64,000 bases of DNA. Origin: Dimorphilus gyrociliatus. Taxonomy: Eukaryota; Annelida; Polychaeta; Dinophilidae. Location of the stretch: the NCBI GenBank assembly GCA_904063045.1, contig CAJFCJ010000013.1, forward strand, positions 1,470,156 to 1,534,155, written 5' to 3'. Position 1 is the first letter of the stretch. Every line of letters begins with the position of its first letter. Shown here piece by piece: positions 35,701 through 49,681 of this stretch. The position numbers and the translations under genes are program-made. The notes below the pieces were generated by a model, which saw nothing but the letters and a program-made list of their open reading frames with translations, was not told where the DNA came from and searched no databases.

Positions 35701-37494
35701 ATATACGATTAAAAGAGAATAGGAATATGATTATGATTATCAATAGAGTACCTTATAATTTTTTCCCAGTATTATTAATATTATACTATTCATACTTTAC
35801 TGATATTTTGAATAAATTAGCATAAATTTTCGTAATTATGACTAATTTCTACGTAAAAAATAGAAAAAAACTGTACGTAATATATTACGTATAAACGATA
35901 AAATAGGCTCTGTTACAGGAAACCCTTTAGCCTTTAGCAGTTTTAACATGTAAATATATTAACAGTATAGATAATGAAAAGCTTTTAGTTCGTTATAGTC
36001 GAGATGGATAATTCATTTTTCCTATCTTTTTTTCCATTCTTTCCATCTTTAATCACTTATTTATATATAATAAACAGGTAGATTCGTAATTAAAGTCGAC
36101 TTTTAAGTTTGAATTTTTCAAAGCTAATTAATTTATTCTCTACTTTATTGCGTATGTATATTATAGTTTCGTAGCCTATATTAATCATTTTCATTTTTTA
36201 TTTTCCATACTTCTCAAAGACTTTTGTTAATTTCTCCAATCGTGAATAAAGTACAAAAACGTTGATAACAGAGTATGAAAAGTATAAAATAATCCCTTGT
36301 TATTTAATAAACAATCTAAAAAACGAAAGGTAAAAAATGAGGTCTTTTTTTTATAAATAAATTATTTGTTGATATATTGTGGAAGTATTATAAAGATAGA
36401 TACATGGCTGGAAAGTGGGTTGAGGAAGAGGGTATTAGTAGGTTAGCATTTGACGGCAGGGAAATAAAAGACGACTTCTATTAAAAACGTATAAGGAAAA
36501 TGTATAAGGATTAAAGAGAATTCTCTAACGTATATCTAAGAGAAACAATTATTAGGACTTTTAAGTTTTTGAGGGAAAAAATTAGCGTATAGAGTTACGG
36601 AATCGTAAATGATCAGGAAAAACAATCTCTTCTCAACTATTAAAAAAAAATGGAAAATTTATCCTACATCTTATAAGCTTTAATGGTATGAAAAGCCATT
36701 ATTTATGGATAATTCTGTAGTACAATAGAATCCACAAAAACGAGAATAATTTCAGACATCTTGCTATTCCAAAGCGACATAGAATAGTAAAAGACAAGCT
36801 TTCCAAAGAATATACATCTTTTCGTGTAGATGTTAATTATTAAAATAAAAATAGAGGAAGAGGAAGACAGGAGGATGATAAGGAGGAAGAAGGAGAAGAA
36901 GGAGAAGGATATAAAATAGCTGATAATTTAGTAAAAATGAAACAAGGGGAAAGGATATAAGTTCTAATATCTTATATAGTGTAATAAATATTTTGTGTTA
37001 TATAAACGGAAAGGATGCTTGTTTGATTAATTTATGCTTATTAATGCTAAAAAAATTAGTAAGGAAAAGCAAAATCGGGAAGGAGAGTTTGAAAAGAAAT
37101 CTATGCTAAAAGATAATGAAAGAATGATGATAATGATAAATTCTTTGATAAGAATATACTGTATATATAAATATATATATATATATACATACTGTATATT
37201 TGCTGTATAAAAAGTATTAAATAAAAAAATTGCAATGAAATTCTATACTTTTAGCACGATTTTGCGTCATTTTTGATGGATTTCTTTCTTTTTTTCTTTT
37301 ATTATCAGTTAAAAAAATATACCTTATATATTGGTTTATATATACTACACTTTACTATTACTATACCTAACATACATTTATGTATTATACTGTATACAGC
37401 TCACTTATATACATAGTTAAAAGATATAGAAATGTTACAGTTTATTTTTATGATGGAATGTTGTCCATTGTAAAACAATTCGCAGAATAAATAA
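32740..37494. other. Gene-poor stretch upstream of ANKUB1
   Basis: I see no supported exon in this 4.7 kb. It holds a CT tract (33741-33764), (TA)n tracts near 34024-34050 and 37168-37187, GA/GAA patches (33423-33450, 36850-36910) and many poly-A/T runs. The open frame at 35280-35486 (+) is low complexity. The ANKUB1 promoter should lie within the first few hundred bases; a slightly GC-richer patch at about 32900-32935 may mark it. Confidence 0.5.
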
Positions 37495-37840
37495 TCATTT
37501 TTTAAATAGAAATAAATGAGTATGGGTCGCTGAAGATGTTGTCATATTACCCTCGTCTTCGCCAGCGCAATCGAGATAAAATTTTCGAATTTTTGTTGAT
37601 TTAGGCCTTAAACGAGTATAATAGATGTAGGCGTATATAACTCCAAGAATTAAACATAATCCAGCCAGAACGCATACGGCAATAACGGCTGGAGTTAATT
37701 TGAGAACTGAAATTTTCGGTTTGGTTGTAGTGCTTGTAACTTCCATGAGATCTGGAAAAAATATTGAAAATGTTTATTTTGTAAACAATTTCCATCCACT
37801 TACCCATCACGTTATAATTTCCATAGCCAATGCTATACAA
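37495..37840 (-). CDS. Putative single-pass membrane protein (partial model)
   Basis: The frame 37495-37746 encodes 83 residues with one clear membrane helix (LTPAVIAVCVLAGLCLILGV IYAYIYY), preceded by a Thr/Lys-rich stretch (TSTTTKPK) and followed by a basic stop-transfer segment (RLRPKSTKIRKFY). The frame can be extended by splicing from a short upstream exon (donor GTAAGT at about 37805, acceptor TTTCCAG at about 37753) that would add a Gly/Tyr-rich segment (YSIGYGNYNVM). A further upstream exon or signal peptide has not been found. A donor-like GTAATA inside the C-terminal part means the true end may also differ. I do not recognise the family. It would be a type I or type III plasma or vesicle membrane protein. 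Confidence 0.45.
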
Positions 37841-37860
37841 TGATGCAGTAGCGCCGCTTG

Positions 37861-37874
37861 GTTGCTATGGAAAT
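37861..37874. promoter_or_regulatory. X-box-like RFX site
   Basis: GTTGCTATGGAAAT at 37861-37874 is close to the RFX X-box consensus. It lies at the presumed 5' end of the minus-strand membrane protein and near the orphan plus-strand exon, which would suit a ciliary or neuronal promoter. Function is inferred. Confidence 0.35.
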
Positions 37875-37968
37875 ATCCTGTAGACACCTGACAATTATCT
37901 TTTTCACAGATTTTAGCAATATGTTCCAAATATTTTTCCTCTTTCTCTCTTTCTTTCTTTATCTTTAG

Positions 37969-38106
37969 CTCTCTTCCTTGGAAATCCTACATTCCGCTGA
38001 ACAAATTGTACAGCTGTTTAAAACTTTTCATCAATCGGAACCGCCTTTCATTTGGGTTGAGAGTGGACGAAAAACTTGGGGATATTTTAGTTATTGTTTT
38101 TACTAA
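37969..38106 (+). CDS. Orphan terminal-exon-like ORF, 45 codons
   Basis: After a strong pyrimidine tract and acceptor (TTTATCTTTAG) a 45-codon frame reads LSSLEILHSAEQIVQLFKTF and then PPFIWVESGRKTWGYFSYCF and a stop. Its composition is protein-like and unlike the surrounding low-complexity sequence. No upstream partner exon in the matching phase was found, so this may be the last exon of an undetected gene or a chance frame. I do not recognise the family. Confidence 0.3.
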   Translation, partial: LSSLEILHSAEQIVQLFKTFHQSEPPFIWVESGRKTWGYFSYCFY

Positions 38107-40054
38107 TTAGTAAAAAAAATAGGATGAAAGGGTATATTTTACTGAGAAAGAATGAAATATTTCACTGATTAACTCATCAAACCGTCATTAACAAACATTA
38201 TTGCCTAAGAGGCAAACTATATTTTCTCATTAAATTCCTCTGACATCTAATAAACTCGAGGGCAAAGCAATAATCGAATACTAATATTATATTATGTTTC
38301 ATTGCTTTTGTTAGGTTGTTATTTGTTAAAAGTTAAGAAAACTTCTGAACTATAAAGAAAAAAAAAGGGGAACGAGAGAATAAGGGAGAAAGACAACATC
38401 GGAAGATAAAATTCAATAAAATAAAACAATACTCCTATCCTAATTAAAATGAACGAACGTACGAACTAAAAGGTAGAGAGACTATCTACACCGAGTAGGA
38501 ATAGATAATTATGCGAAAAGAAGAGAAAGGGAGAAGGAAATTAAAACCTTTAGATTTGCTCCTTCCTTATCAAACCGCTTTTGCCAATTATTTTGCATAA
38601 AAAAATACGAAGATTTTTTATGTATATATATATATGTGTGTATTATTCTATTTTATTAGTATATTATATGTAATTTCTATTTTATTCCTTTATCTGCACC
38701 CTTAAGCAGAAAGATTTTGGTTCAATGATTTCAATGAAAGAGCTGGCTTTTGAATATTGCCTTTTTTTAGCTTATTTAGCAGGAAATCATTTTCTAAAGA
38801 GTACCATTTCTTCCAGACGATGTAAAGATTATTTATTTCGAAATTTTGTTTAATAATTACTTTTTTTTTATGAACATTGATATCTAAGATTTTGTCTGTC
38901 AACTATTAAAAAAAAGTGTTACATTGATTAGTCATTTTTTTTAACGACATTGAATACATTTTCGTTGGAATGCGATATAAAATCTTTATACTTAGCAAAA
39001 GAACGCTTTAATTCGTATTCAATGAATCATTCTTAAATATTTGTCCTATTTCTTAATATAATAATTAACCTAATTAGAGAGTTTTATCAAACTTACAATA
39101 TTAATTGGATTAGTATGTTTCTATCTGTCTGAATTAACGATTCTGCACTCCTTCCAAGAATTCATCAACATCTTCAGTAATATATTCTGTATCATTAAAG
39201 ATAAATCCATCTTATGAGGTTAAGTCTATTCTTAATTGTCCCTTCTTAAACTTTACAGTATTGATTACCCTTTTTTGAAAGTTTTTTGCAATATATAAGG
39301 TATTAACGATTTCTTTCAAAGGATAATTAATTAAGAACTCTGAATTTCGTTCATGCGATTAATACCATAGAAAAAAATTTAATAATCTATAAAACGAGCT
39401 ATCGTACTTATTCATGCTAAAATTTATTTTCTTTTACCTCTTCCTCCCATATTTTGTAGATACCTAAGTCATAGATGTTTTTAAAAATAACCTTCGTGTC
39501 TTAAACCTTATTATTATATGACATTTTATATACTCCTATAACATCTTGTAATCTTATTACTCTTGCATTTTGAATCTGATTAGGTGTATTTTGTATCTTA
39601 TGATTTTCGTACTTTAGAGCTTTAATGCTAAGCTTGTCATATTGTCATATCATTACATTTATCCTCTTTCAAGTTTTAACCTGTAACTAATAATATAATA
39701 TTTTTGAAATATATCAATTAGTCATAAACCTCGTTTTCTTATGTTTTCCATATTTTTAGTTGAAAGTACCTAGTTTACAATGTCAAATAGTAGATTAGCA
39801 GAGAGCGAGCGAGCAAGAGAGAGAGAGAGAGAGACAGAGAGACAGAGATGAATGAGTAAAAGGAAACAAAAATTGAATTAATGAAATAAAATGCCAGCTT
39901 CTCCGTACTCGACAGCATAATTCAGAAAGGAGATAAAAGACTTTTGTTTAAAGAGACTTTACAACGGAAGTTGATAATTTTCCATCTTAAATCTGCATTA
40001 GTAAATATTAAATTGTTTTGTATTATTATTAATGGAAGAAAATGAGAGAAAATT
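38107..40054. other. Intergenic, no gene seen
   Basis: AT-rich sequence with a (GA)n tract at about 39810-39848 and a short TA/TG tract near 38622-38640. The minus-strand open frame at 38702-38902 shows no features. Confidence 0.5.
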
Positions 40055-40795
40055 TTATAAAATTGTATCTTTTGATTTATCAAATTCTTCTTTTTGTTTT
40101 TCTAAAAGTTTTTCAACATCTTCAATAGTCATTTTACCACTTTTAACATTATTAACAATATCTCTTCCCATTGTTGCGATAAATAGTTTTTCTTCTGTAA
40201 GCTCACTTTGTTTAACATCTTCAACTTTGTAGGATACATAAGGTTTTAACTGTACAATAAAAAGAGAATAAAATATTATCTTATTGCAAAAAAAAAAGTA
40301 TTATTTATTATCGTTTACATAGAGGTATTAGAGTTACAATTATATGCGTTTTTACGATGCATTAATCGTCATATTTTTTATTAAATGATATGGATCTAAT
40401 TATATTTATTGCCAAATTATTTTATAATAATTTTTTCTGACCTTGAAATTAGTTAGATCGGGAACAACAAACTCAGGAACCATTTCTGGGACGTGGACAA
40501 ATTTTCCATTCTCATCGATATACCCTTGCAATTGGGGGGTATTTTCTGTTAATTAATAATTGTAATAACGAATTTATAGAGTATATGTATCAATTAATCC
40601 ACCTGTATCTCCTAATTGTTGTTCCATATATTCACTACCGCCTTCTTTAAATCGACTAGCATCTTTAGTAGATATAGGAAATCTTGGATCAAAAGGCTTT
40701 TTCCCTTTGTTAAATCCACTAAAAAGTATATTTGTTGTGCATATGTGTCGTTTGAAAGCAGTATTTAATAGAAGAATTGATAGTTTTCTTGACAT
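40055..40795 (-). CDS. MRPL41: Mitochondrial large ribosomal subunit protein mL41
   Basis: Three exons (40603-40795, 40442-40545, 40055-40249) encode 163 residues. The core [20 protein letters not shown] spans an exon junction and matches the diagnostic segment of mL41. The N-terminus (MSRKLSILLLNTAFKRHICT) is basic and hydroxylated, as in a mitochondrial targeting peptide. The segment GYIDENGKFVHVP before the core also fits the family. The C-terminal half is Lys/Glu-rich and helical. The protein is a component of the 39S mitochondrial ribosomal subunit. An E-box (CACGTG, 40804-40809) lies 9 bp upstream of the ATG. Confidence 0.92.
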
Positions 40796-41365
40796 AGTTG
40801 TCTCACGTGCGAGATTTAACCTTGACTTTGATAAGTACAGGCCCGCATAAAAAGCGGAGGAAATGCAAAAATTATTTTATTGCAACCCTATAAATATCTG
40901 TTGTATATTTATGTGCAATTGGGGAAAATATTTATTTTTAAAGACAAAAATTATTCCTGGCTCCAAGGTTTCCCCGGAAATAGTTTTGCATCACGTGAGT
41001 AGTGAAACCGCGTAAACATTAAAAAAGTTGAGAAGTTTATCCAAATTACTCGTCTAGTGAATTAAATAAGAGAGCTGTTGGGAGATATCAGCATTATATG
41101 GGACAGTCCACGGTGTTGGAAGATAAAGTTCGTGTTTGTACCTTCTCACTACTGACTTGCTTAAAGAGCACTTTTATTTTCAAAACTCTATGATTGAATC
41201 GTTAGAATAATAATTTTTCGATAAAATCACGTTTTATGGACAGAATTATAACTAGCATGCGAATTAACAATCAAGTTTTTGGCACGAATATTTAACAATA
41301 TAAACATGTACAGGCACGTCTTTATATGAAAAGTAGTGGATCAACGAACCGATCAGCATGTCAGT
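40796..41365. promoter_or_regulatory. Divergent promoter region, mL41 / RIM-BP, with two E-boxes
   Basis: The start codons of mL41 (-) and the RIM-binding protein (+) are 570 bp apart. CACGTG occurs at 40804-40809, and a full TCACGTGA palindrome at 40991-40998. These would suit bHLH-ZIP factors of the USF, MYC or TFE type; use is inferred. Confidence 0.45.
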
Positions 41366-44300
41366 ATGAAATTTGCTCAGAAAAACAACATGTCGAATGG
41401 TGCGAAGCAAGAAAACGCACAAGATGCAAAAATGTTATCTTTTGTTGAAGTGAAATATCACGAGCCAAAAGAGCCTATTGAAAAATTGGTGCTAAAACCC
41501 CGTCAAGCCACGACTTCCGTCCCAAATCCACCACCCTCCGGTCCACCGTCCAGATCGTCCAGATCAAAAATAGAAGAAATGAAACATATTATTGCAAAAT
41601 TAAAAACTGATCTTGAGAATGAAAGAATAAGATCCCGTCAAATATATAGAGATAAGTTTACAGAGATTAGCAAAGTTAAAGAGGACTCTAATAGAGTTAA
41701 AGAGCTGGCTATAAAAGACTTGGAGAAAAAATTTTCTATAGAAAAAGCAATAGAAGTACAAAAAGTTAAGGAAAATATCATTAAAGAGAAGGATAACGAA
41801 AACCGGTACGTGAGCCTGAAATTAATTATTAAATAAATGCGTCTATAACTAAGTTAAATGTTACTCTAAATTTCGTTGAATCTCGTTAAGTTAAGCATAT
41901 TAACAGAGATTCACTCTAAACTAAGAAACATTAAATCTTCGTTTCGTACGCCTTCTAAATTAATATTATAATTGAAAGAGACTAATGAAATGAGTTTATG
42001 AGTAAGCGTTACCGTTTCTTTTTTAAACGTTTACAGGCGTTTAGTTAAGGAAAAGGAGGATGAGATAAGGAGGCTGAAGTCGAGTCTAGTATCCGAAAGG
42101 GAAAGAGCCGTTAATGCAGCGATACAAATTCAAAAGAAATCCTTAAGGGAACAACATAACGCAATCCTAAACCGTTATAAAATACTCCAGGATGAGGTTG
42201 ATAGCTTAAAACGAGATAAAATCGTTCTGAGCGAGAGATTAACTGAAAAGGAACGGGAAATTTTGAAGGTTAATCCTTTAACATCTACCCCAAGGTCTGG
42301 TACTTACAACCTTGATGGAGAAGAGGATACGATTAAAAAAGCCGTAAGTTCTACAATGCCTTATTATCTCTTTCCTTTAAATTAAATATGTTTAACTTCA
42401 TTTATACATCATCTTAATTCACTTAAGATTATCCCGAGATTAAAAATCTTTATATCTCGAGAGGATAGTTTACTTTGGTTTGCTTAAATTAATAAACTAA
42501 TAGGATAATTGAACATCCAGTAGATGTCGCACGCATCGTTCATATTCTTTATTCCTTTTTTTGAGTGGGTAAATCAACGAAAACCGTAGTTATTGATTTT
42601 AAAAAATAAAATAAATATAATGTGGGCAACATGTGCAAAAATCTATCTGCATAGTAAGATATTAAGTTGTACCGTTAACTCGAATGGATTAATAGTTTAC
42701 TAGTAATATTCTATTGAAAAATAATCGAATTATTATTGACTCTTAATTACTTATGAAAGGAAGGATTTCTAATCTTTATACATGAATAGAAATGAAAGAA
42801 ATGTTTACAGGAATTACATAATGACCTATCCCGCTGTTTCTCAACGATTTATTGATAGTATACAGTCAGGCGTCCAGGGTGCTAATCATCGAGTAAGTGG
42901 TATAGTAAATATTAGGTTAGGAGTTCCTATTGCCTGTGCAATATGACTTTTTACAATATTGATAGGAAATTTATAAGGTGCTCTGTATAGGTTGTTCGTT
43001 CTTTTCAGCTTCTGTTGGCTATTTTTTATTATTAAGTTGAAAATTATTCATAACTATCTCTTTTTATATTTTATTGAATTACCATCATATTTTTTAATGG
43101 ATATTTTTCAATAAACGTGTTTAATTATGGCACAAGATGTCCGTTTAAGGGATACGGATATTGAAGAGGATAATATCAGCTGGAATGATGATTATATCGG
43201 TTCCGGTGATGAGGCTAGTGAAAAACCTAATATTACCTATGAGAATACTGTTGACGCTGCTTTAGAAGCCTTACACACTAGTTTTAACAACGTAGAAGGA
43301 CATTCATTATCAACATCCGGTATATCTAGTACCGAACAGGTGGATAAACAGGTGGATATAAATGACGAACCGCTAGACGTTGAAGATGACGGTGACAGTG
43401 AACCCAATAGATTTTCCTCTTGGCTACCTTTAGAATATTATAGGGAGGATAATGTTTTACCTAGAGAAATCGATATCGATAAGGAGGAGAACGACGAAGA
43501 TGAATTATGGTTTGTTTTCGATCAAAAGGAAGATAAGGTCACGCCTGAGAAAAATTCAAAGATAAATAAGAAAAAGACTACTTCAACTCCAACTGTAAAG
43601 ACTACTAAAAGCTGGGAGATTAGGAGGCAAAATAACGTTAAGGTCTCTTCGAATACTAAGAATTTGTTGCCCAGCTATTCTATAACTTTTATTTATATAT
43701 TCTCTATTTTAACTAGGCCTAAAAATTAGTTAGGAAACCTAATCACGTACTGGTATCTTTCTCCCTCTTTCCTCTGCATCTCTCACTCTCACTCTCTTTC
43801 TCTCTCCCTCTTCCCCTCGCCTTTTACCAAAAAAAAAAAATTTTGTTTTTTTGTTTTTAAAAGCTTATTGATTTATACTGCATTATAAATAATGTATAAG
43901 ACAAAAAGAAATCGACATTGGTAGCCTTCCGAGAGGCAAATTTATGTCAATTGGCGTACTCCATAATGTTACCGTGAGAAATCTGCATCAGTTTCAACTC
44001 GGACAGGGACAGATAAATTTACATTTTGTATTTATTACATATGATTTATAGGTGGAAGGGATAACAGAAAAAATATATAGTAGACTTCTATATTTAGGTG
44101 ACAGAAGGAGAAAGCGAGAGAGAGAGAGAGAGACATGTGATTTCCCCTATTCCCAAGTAGTCTTCTCTTTTAATACTTTCAGCGTAGGTTTAATTTGTCA
44201 CGTGGTATTATGAAACACTAAAATAGTTTTTTCAAGAAAAACTTAATATTTGATTTGGCTTATTGAAAGAGTTTATGCAAGCAGTTTTCTCATTTTATTA

Positions 44301-46143
44301 TATTCCCTTCATTTCTTGAGTTTTTAAAAAGAAAAAAAAATATAAGGGTCTGAACTATTTACATATTTCGCTATTGTCTATTAAATTGCAGTTGGATGTT
44401 TGTATTAATGTTTACATTACATTGATATCTACTGCAATTTCTTTATATAAGCAAATTATGTACGTATACTATTATATATATTACGTATACATACTCGTTC
44501 ATTTTCCTTCTATAATCTCTTATTGTAAACGGAGATTAGATTTGTTGTATAGAATATCGATATCGATCTTTCGACTAGTATTAATCCTTTAGCTTTAAAA
44601 AATAAAGAAATTTTTTTAGGATATACCGTATAGTAGTTCTTCCTCTCCTCTCTCTCACTCTGCTTTTAAATTATATTTTATTTGTTTGTTAGGCGAAAAA
44701 AGCGTTGGAAGATGAGAAAGCTGAGAAACAGTTGAGGAAAAAAGTAGCGGATTTGACGTCACAAGTATCGACTCTCGATAAAAAGGTTCGGGATTTGAAA
44801 TGCGAAAACGAATCCTTGGTAAATAGAAATTTAATTAAATATTAATTATATATACACTATGCATAGTTTTTTCCTTATGAATATGCATATATTAAATATA
44901 AATTAAAAATACCTGAAGCATATAAGCTTTTAATAAAATTTATATACTAATAAATATATATATATATATACACAGTATATCTATACATTTAATTGTCTTT
45001 AGAGGAAACTTGCTAATGAAGTGAAACCAGCTGAGGACAAGATACAAAAATTGAGAAAAAGAAACTCCGAACTGGCAGCTATTTCGAGGAAACTTGAAGA
45101 TAAAAGTAAACATCTACAAAAGGTTATTATTAATAATTAATATATATTAAATATTTTTACGACTCTTGCTTATATTAAAAAACTATAGGAAACCAAAAAA
45201 TATATATATATATATAGTATTTGAATAATGTATCCTTTATTATATAAACATTTAATATTTTTTCTTCTTTATATATCTATATAAATATATATTTATGTCT
45301 TTTATACCTTTAAGCACTCTCTGCCCAAACTCGTAGCTATACCAGTTTCTTCTCTCGCCCTATTAACCTTATTTTCTTTTTCTTTATTCTATTGTCTTTA
45401 TTTCTCTCATATTTAATTACTTTTATCTTTTAAACTCTCTCTTTCTTTCTCTCCCCTTGTTTTTCTACATTCATATTTCTGTCTTTTAATTAGTTTATTT
45501 ACTAGAAAGTTATATGAAATGAAGTCTTTAGTAAATCTTTCTTACGTTTTTTATTATTAGCAAATGAGGCAAGTTTTCTCGTATTTCAATCAGAATATTG
45601 ACAATAGACAAAGTAGATGTTACTTTTTAACGATCAGATGATAGCAATCCAAGCCTAATTCTAGTTAAATACGTATTAGTCGTACAGGGAGAGAGAGGGA
45701 GAGAGAGAGAGATAGAAAAAGAGAGAGAGAAAGCCTGTACCTTGCTTACTGATATTTGCTGTATATGATATTGTGGACTTTACATTAAAAATATACTATA
45801 CATATGTATATTTAAATATTTGTATACATATATATATATTTACAATGTATACTGTATATATACTGTAATATATAAATGTAATTTGTAGAAGCATCTGATA
45901 GGCTTTGATTGTTTTTTAATTTTTTAACGGAAACACTTAATAAAAAAGCATCTTCTCTTTCTTTCTAATTAGCAGATGAGATCCAGGGATGGTGCATCAT
46001 CAACTGCTCATGATCCGAAAGACATGTCGGAAAAAGAGAAGGAAATAGTGGCTTTGAAGAAAAAACTATACGAATTAAATTCTATTTTAAGTAACTCTCA
46101 ACCAAATTTACAGGTTAGTTATCTTATTGATTTAAAATGAGAA

Positions 46144-46181
<38 letters not shown>

Positions 46182-47895
46182 ACGGGGAAAAAAATGAGCG
46201 AGTGAATGAATTACTTAAGAAAGTGAGAAAGAAGAAAAAAATTCAAGAAGATTGATGATTAAGAAAGGCGAATTACCTATTCTCTTCTTTGTTCTTTATC
46301 CTCTTCTTCTAACCTCATCTTATTATCTTCCTTTCTTACTAGGATAGTGTATATTACTCTTTTTATTCCAACTGGGGTCGGTTACCACCAATATTATATT
46401 ATAAATAATTAGTGTTTCCCAATTTGTTAATACCTATATTTAGTCAAATATTACGTCGGACAGCAATATTGCACGGATATAATTCCCCTTCCCTTTTTTT
46501 TTCATATCCTAAATCAATTCTAGATACTATCCTGTGGACCAGTTTTAGTTGATCTAAACTCAAATTACTTGTAATTAGTGGCCTATATATGTTTATTCTC
46601 GACAGGCCTGTTTAAGAATTGGTATCCATTCTTTAAAATAATTTAAACTGGGTAGGCGGGGGAATTGAGAGGGGGTGGATAAAAGAGGATAACACCAATA
46701 AAAAAGGAGTGGGTGAAGGAAGATAGATGATAATAAATATTTATCTAAAAGAGGATTTATCGATTATATGATTCTGTTTCGAAGATTAACTGTTTAAGTA
46801 TTGGAATAAATATTTTCATCATTGTCTCATTTATTCGCTGTTTCTTGTTAAACAATCAACCAATAAACTCTTGCCTTTTACTCTCTGTCCTAACCCCTTT
46901 TCAGCTCATTCGATAACTCCTATCGAATCCTTTTACGTAAGATAAACGAGATAATCGGAAGAGATTATACAATATACAATCTATTATAATTTTTTGGTCT
47001 AAATAAAGAGAGTTATAAATATAAAACAAAGTGATTCATGTTGATTTATTCGTTTTAATCGCTTTGTTTTATTGAATTTCTAAGCATTTTTATGAATACA
47101 TTTCCTTATAAATATTTAAAATATACAATATAAAAAATCATATACAAAGTTTAATTTGTTAATCTCTATCCCTTCCTTTCCCCTCTTTCCTACGACGATT
47201 CATTTACCATTTTGTCTCTCTCTCTCTCGCCTCTCTTTTCTCAAGTTTATAATTTACAGCAAAACACAAAGAAAAGTAGTAATTTCGTTATATTTTTATT
47301 TTCTTCGAAAGGTTTTAGTTACAATTATTTATTGTCATGTTTGTCATGATCTCGGTAAATTTTTGTCTTTTTTGGTTAAAAATGTCGCTAATACAAAATT
47401 ATCTTATAAATATTCAATTTTGTGTTTTTATATGCATGTTAAAGTTTTTACATTTTTTTCTTATCTTATTAATCTTTCTATGTTATAGAATCCAGAAGTA
47501 TATAATAGTAATGGAGAATTGGAGGCCGTATTAAGGCAGCTATCTCGAGAAAAATTAGAATTGGAAAGACAATTAGCCAGAATTAACGTAAGTGCTCCGT
47601 TCTCTCTATTTCTCCTTTCCTTCCCCCCTCTCCTCTTCTCTCTTTCTTTCTCTCTCTCTCTCTCTCTTTCTTCCCTCCTCTTGTCTGTCGTTTCTTTATC
47701 TTCTCAATTTTATGACGGTTTGGACAATGAGACGATAGTCGCTGTGATCTCTTAATTTCCTATTTTTGTTCTCCTAATTGATTTCAACTCTTGGTGAAAA
47801 TCTTTTTATTAAAAGAAGGGGGAAAGGTTTTTTCGACGAGTCAAGTATTTATTTAATAATCCTATGTGCATATATGTATGTACATATACATATAC

Positions 47896-47931
<36 letters not shown>

Positions 47932-49639
47932 TTCGATATCAGCTTATCTTATCGTTTATAACATACATATACATACAACAACTCTGTGCAAACTCAGTTA
48001 ATTAGGAGAGATTGCATGAATATTTCTAGTTGGTGGCGTTGTCGGCGGATAGGTGGACGTCAAATTGTTCGTGAACGTAGCGTTGCTAACTTGGGTCGTC
48101 CAAAAATGAACGGATTTGATATTAAGTCTTCTGCAATCGCTTTTAAGTTGTTTAAGGTTCCGGCAACGTCCATTAGGATATTAATTTCTTATTCACTTCA
48201 GTTCTTTAATCTTGCTCCCTGCTTCGCAGGTCAACTCCTCAAATAATAATAACAACACTACAAATACAAATCCTGACCGAATAAAAGTTTTGGAGGAAAG
48301 TAATACAGCTCTGCAGAAGCATGTACAGCAATTATTGCAGGATTCTCGCCAAGCCCAGAAACTTGTAAGTATTCCTTCTTTTTTCCTTCTCACTTCTATT
48401 ATTTTCCTCTTCGTGTCACCTACACTTTGTTTCTTTCTCTCTGTCTAACTTTCCTTCCTTTCTCGTCCTAGCCCATTTGTATTGAACCCCTATTATTCAC
48501 GCAGTCTTTTCCCGGAAGCGATTACTTATTAATTAAAGTTATTTAACCAAATGGTGTTTAGTGATATAGTTCGCTGTTCTTTTTTTAAATGTCCCATATA
48601 ATTCTTAATAAAAAGCGCGATCAATGTTGATGATGAGGTCATGAAAATAATGGGCGTTCTGTGACGCCGTTCTCTTGAAGTAATTTATGAAATATGAATT
48701 TCAATCGATTCTATTATATGGTAGTCTATTTTTACATAATAATCTAGAAATATATCAAAAGAGGCGCTTAATCGTCATTATAGTATTTGCGTCTAGGAAG
48801 CAGTTTTCTTTATTCTTTACTGCATGTAAAAAACAGCTCTCTAAACGCCTTTCTCTCTTAATCGTACAAGATTTGAAACAATAAAAGTTTGTAAGGGTTC
48901 TTAAGCCTTTTGTACATTTCTTCCTGTTTCTTTCCACTTTGATATCGTTTTCTTTATGCGCGTATTGCTTATCTCGAATCTCGTTGAGAATTGTTTGTCG
49001 GATACTCAACAAATTAGGCCTGTTCTATCCATACTTTTTAGAATTCTCTTTAAGCGGATGAGTATATAGATAGAGTGAGAGAGAGAGAGAAGGAGATGTA
49101 GAGAAAAAATAATATAGGTTATTACCTGCAATTTATTGATAATAAATGATTAATAATTGACAATTTCATTAATAGTCAAATAACAAGGGATGATTTACAA
49201 TTTGAAAAACCTTTTCTTTTTTAAAAGCTAACGATATACCAGTTTAAAAATAGTTACATAAGTAAAGAATTATTTAGAAAAGAAGTACAAACGGAAATCA
49301 TACGCATTTCATATGTAAATTACATCGTAGAGGAATATATACATAAAATTATTTTATATTTAAATATATGAACGGAAAATTTTGTCTATAATTTCCTTTT
49401 TCTTTCTCTCTTTCTTTTTAACTAAAAAAAAAAAAAGAAATTATATTTGAATTAAAAAATGTCTATATAAATTTATATATAAGAAGATTCTCGGCTTAAA
49501 AATAAATATGTAATTTAAAAGAGAATGAGAGAGAAAGGGAGAAAGGCGAGAAAGACGGATAATGAACTTTTTTCGTTTTTTTCTTCTTTTTATTTCTTTA
49601 TTTAAATAGAAGTTATTATATATTAAGTACATACTATAT

Positions 49640-49681
<42 letters not shown>

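Noticed and set aside
41336-41365. Non-ATG upstream extension of RIMBP
   Set aside because: The extension begins at GTG after an in-frame stop; the first ATG at 41366 is the better start.
47986-48246. 86-codon open frame in RIMBP intron 6
   Set aside because: It runs into exon 7 in a different frame from RIMBP. The slightly GC-richer start near 48020-48060 may be regulatory, but coding use is not supported.
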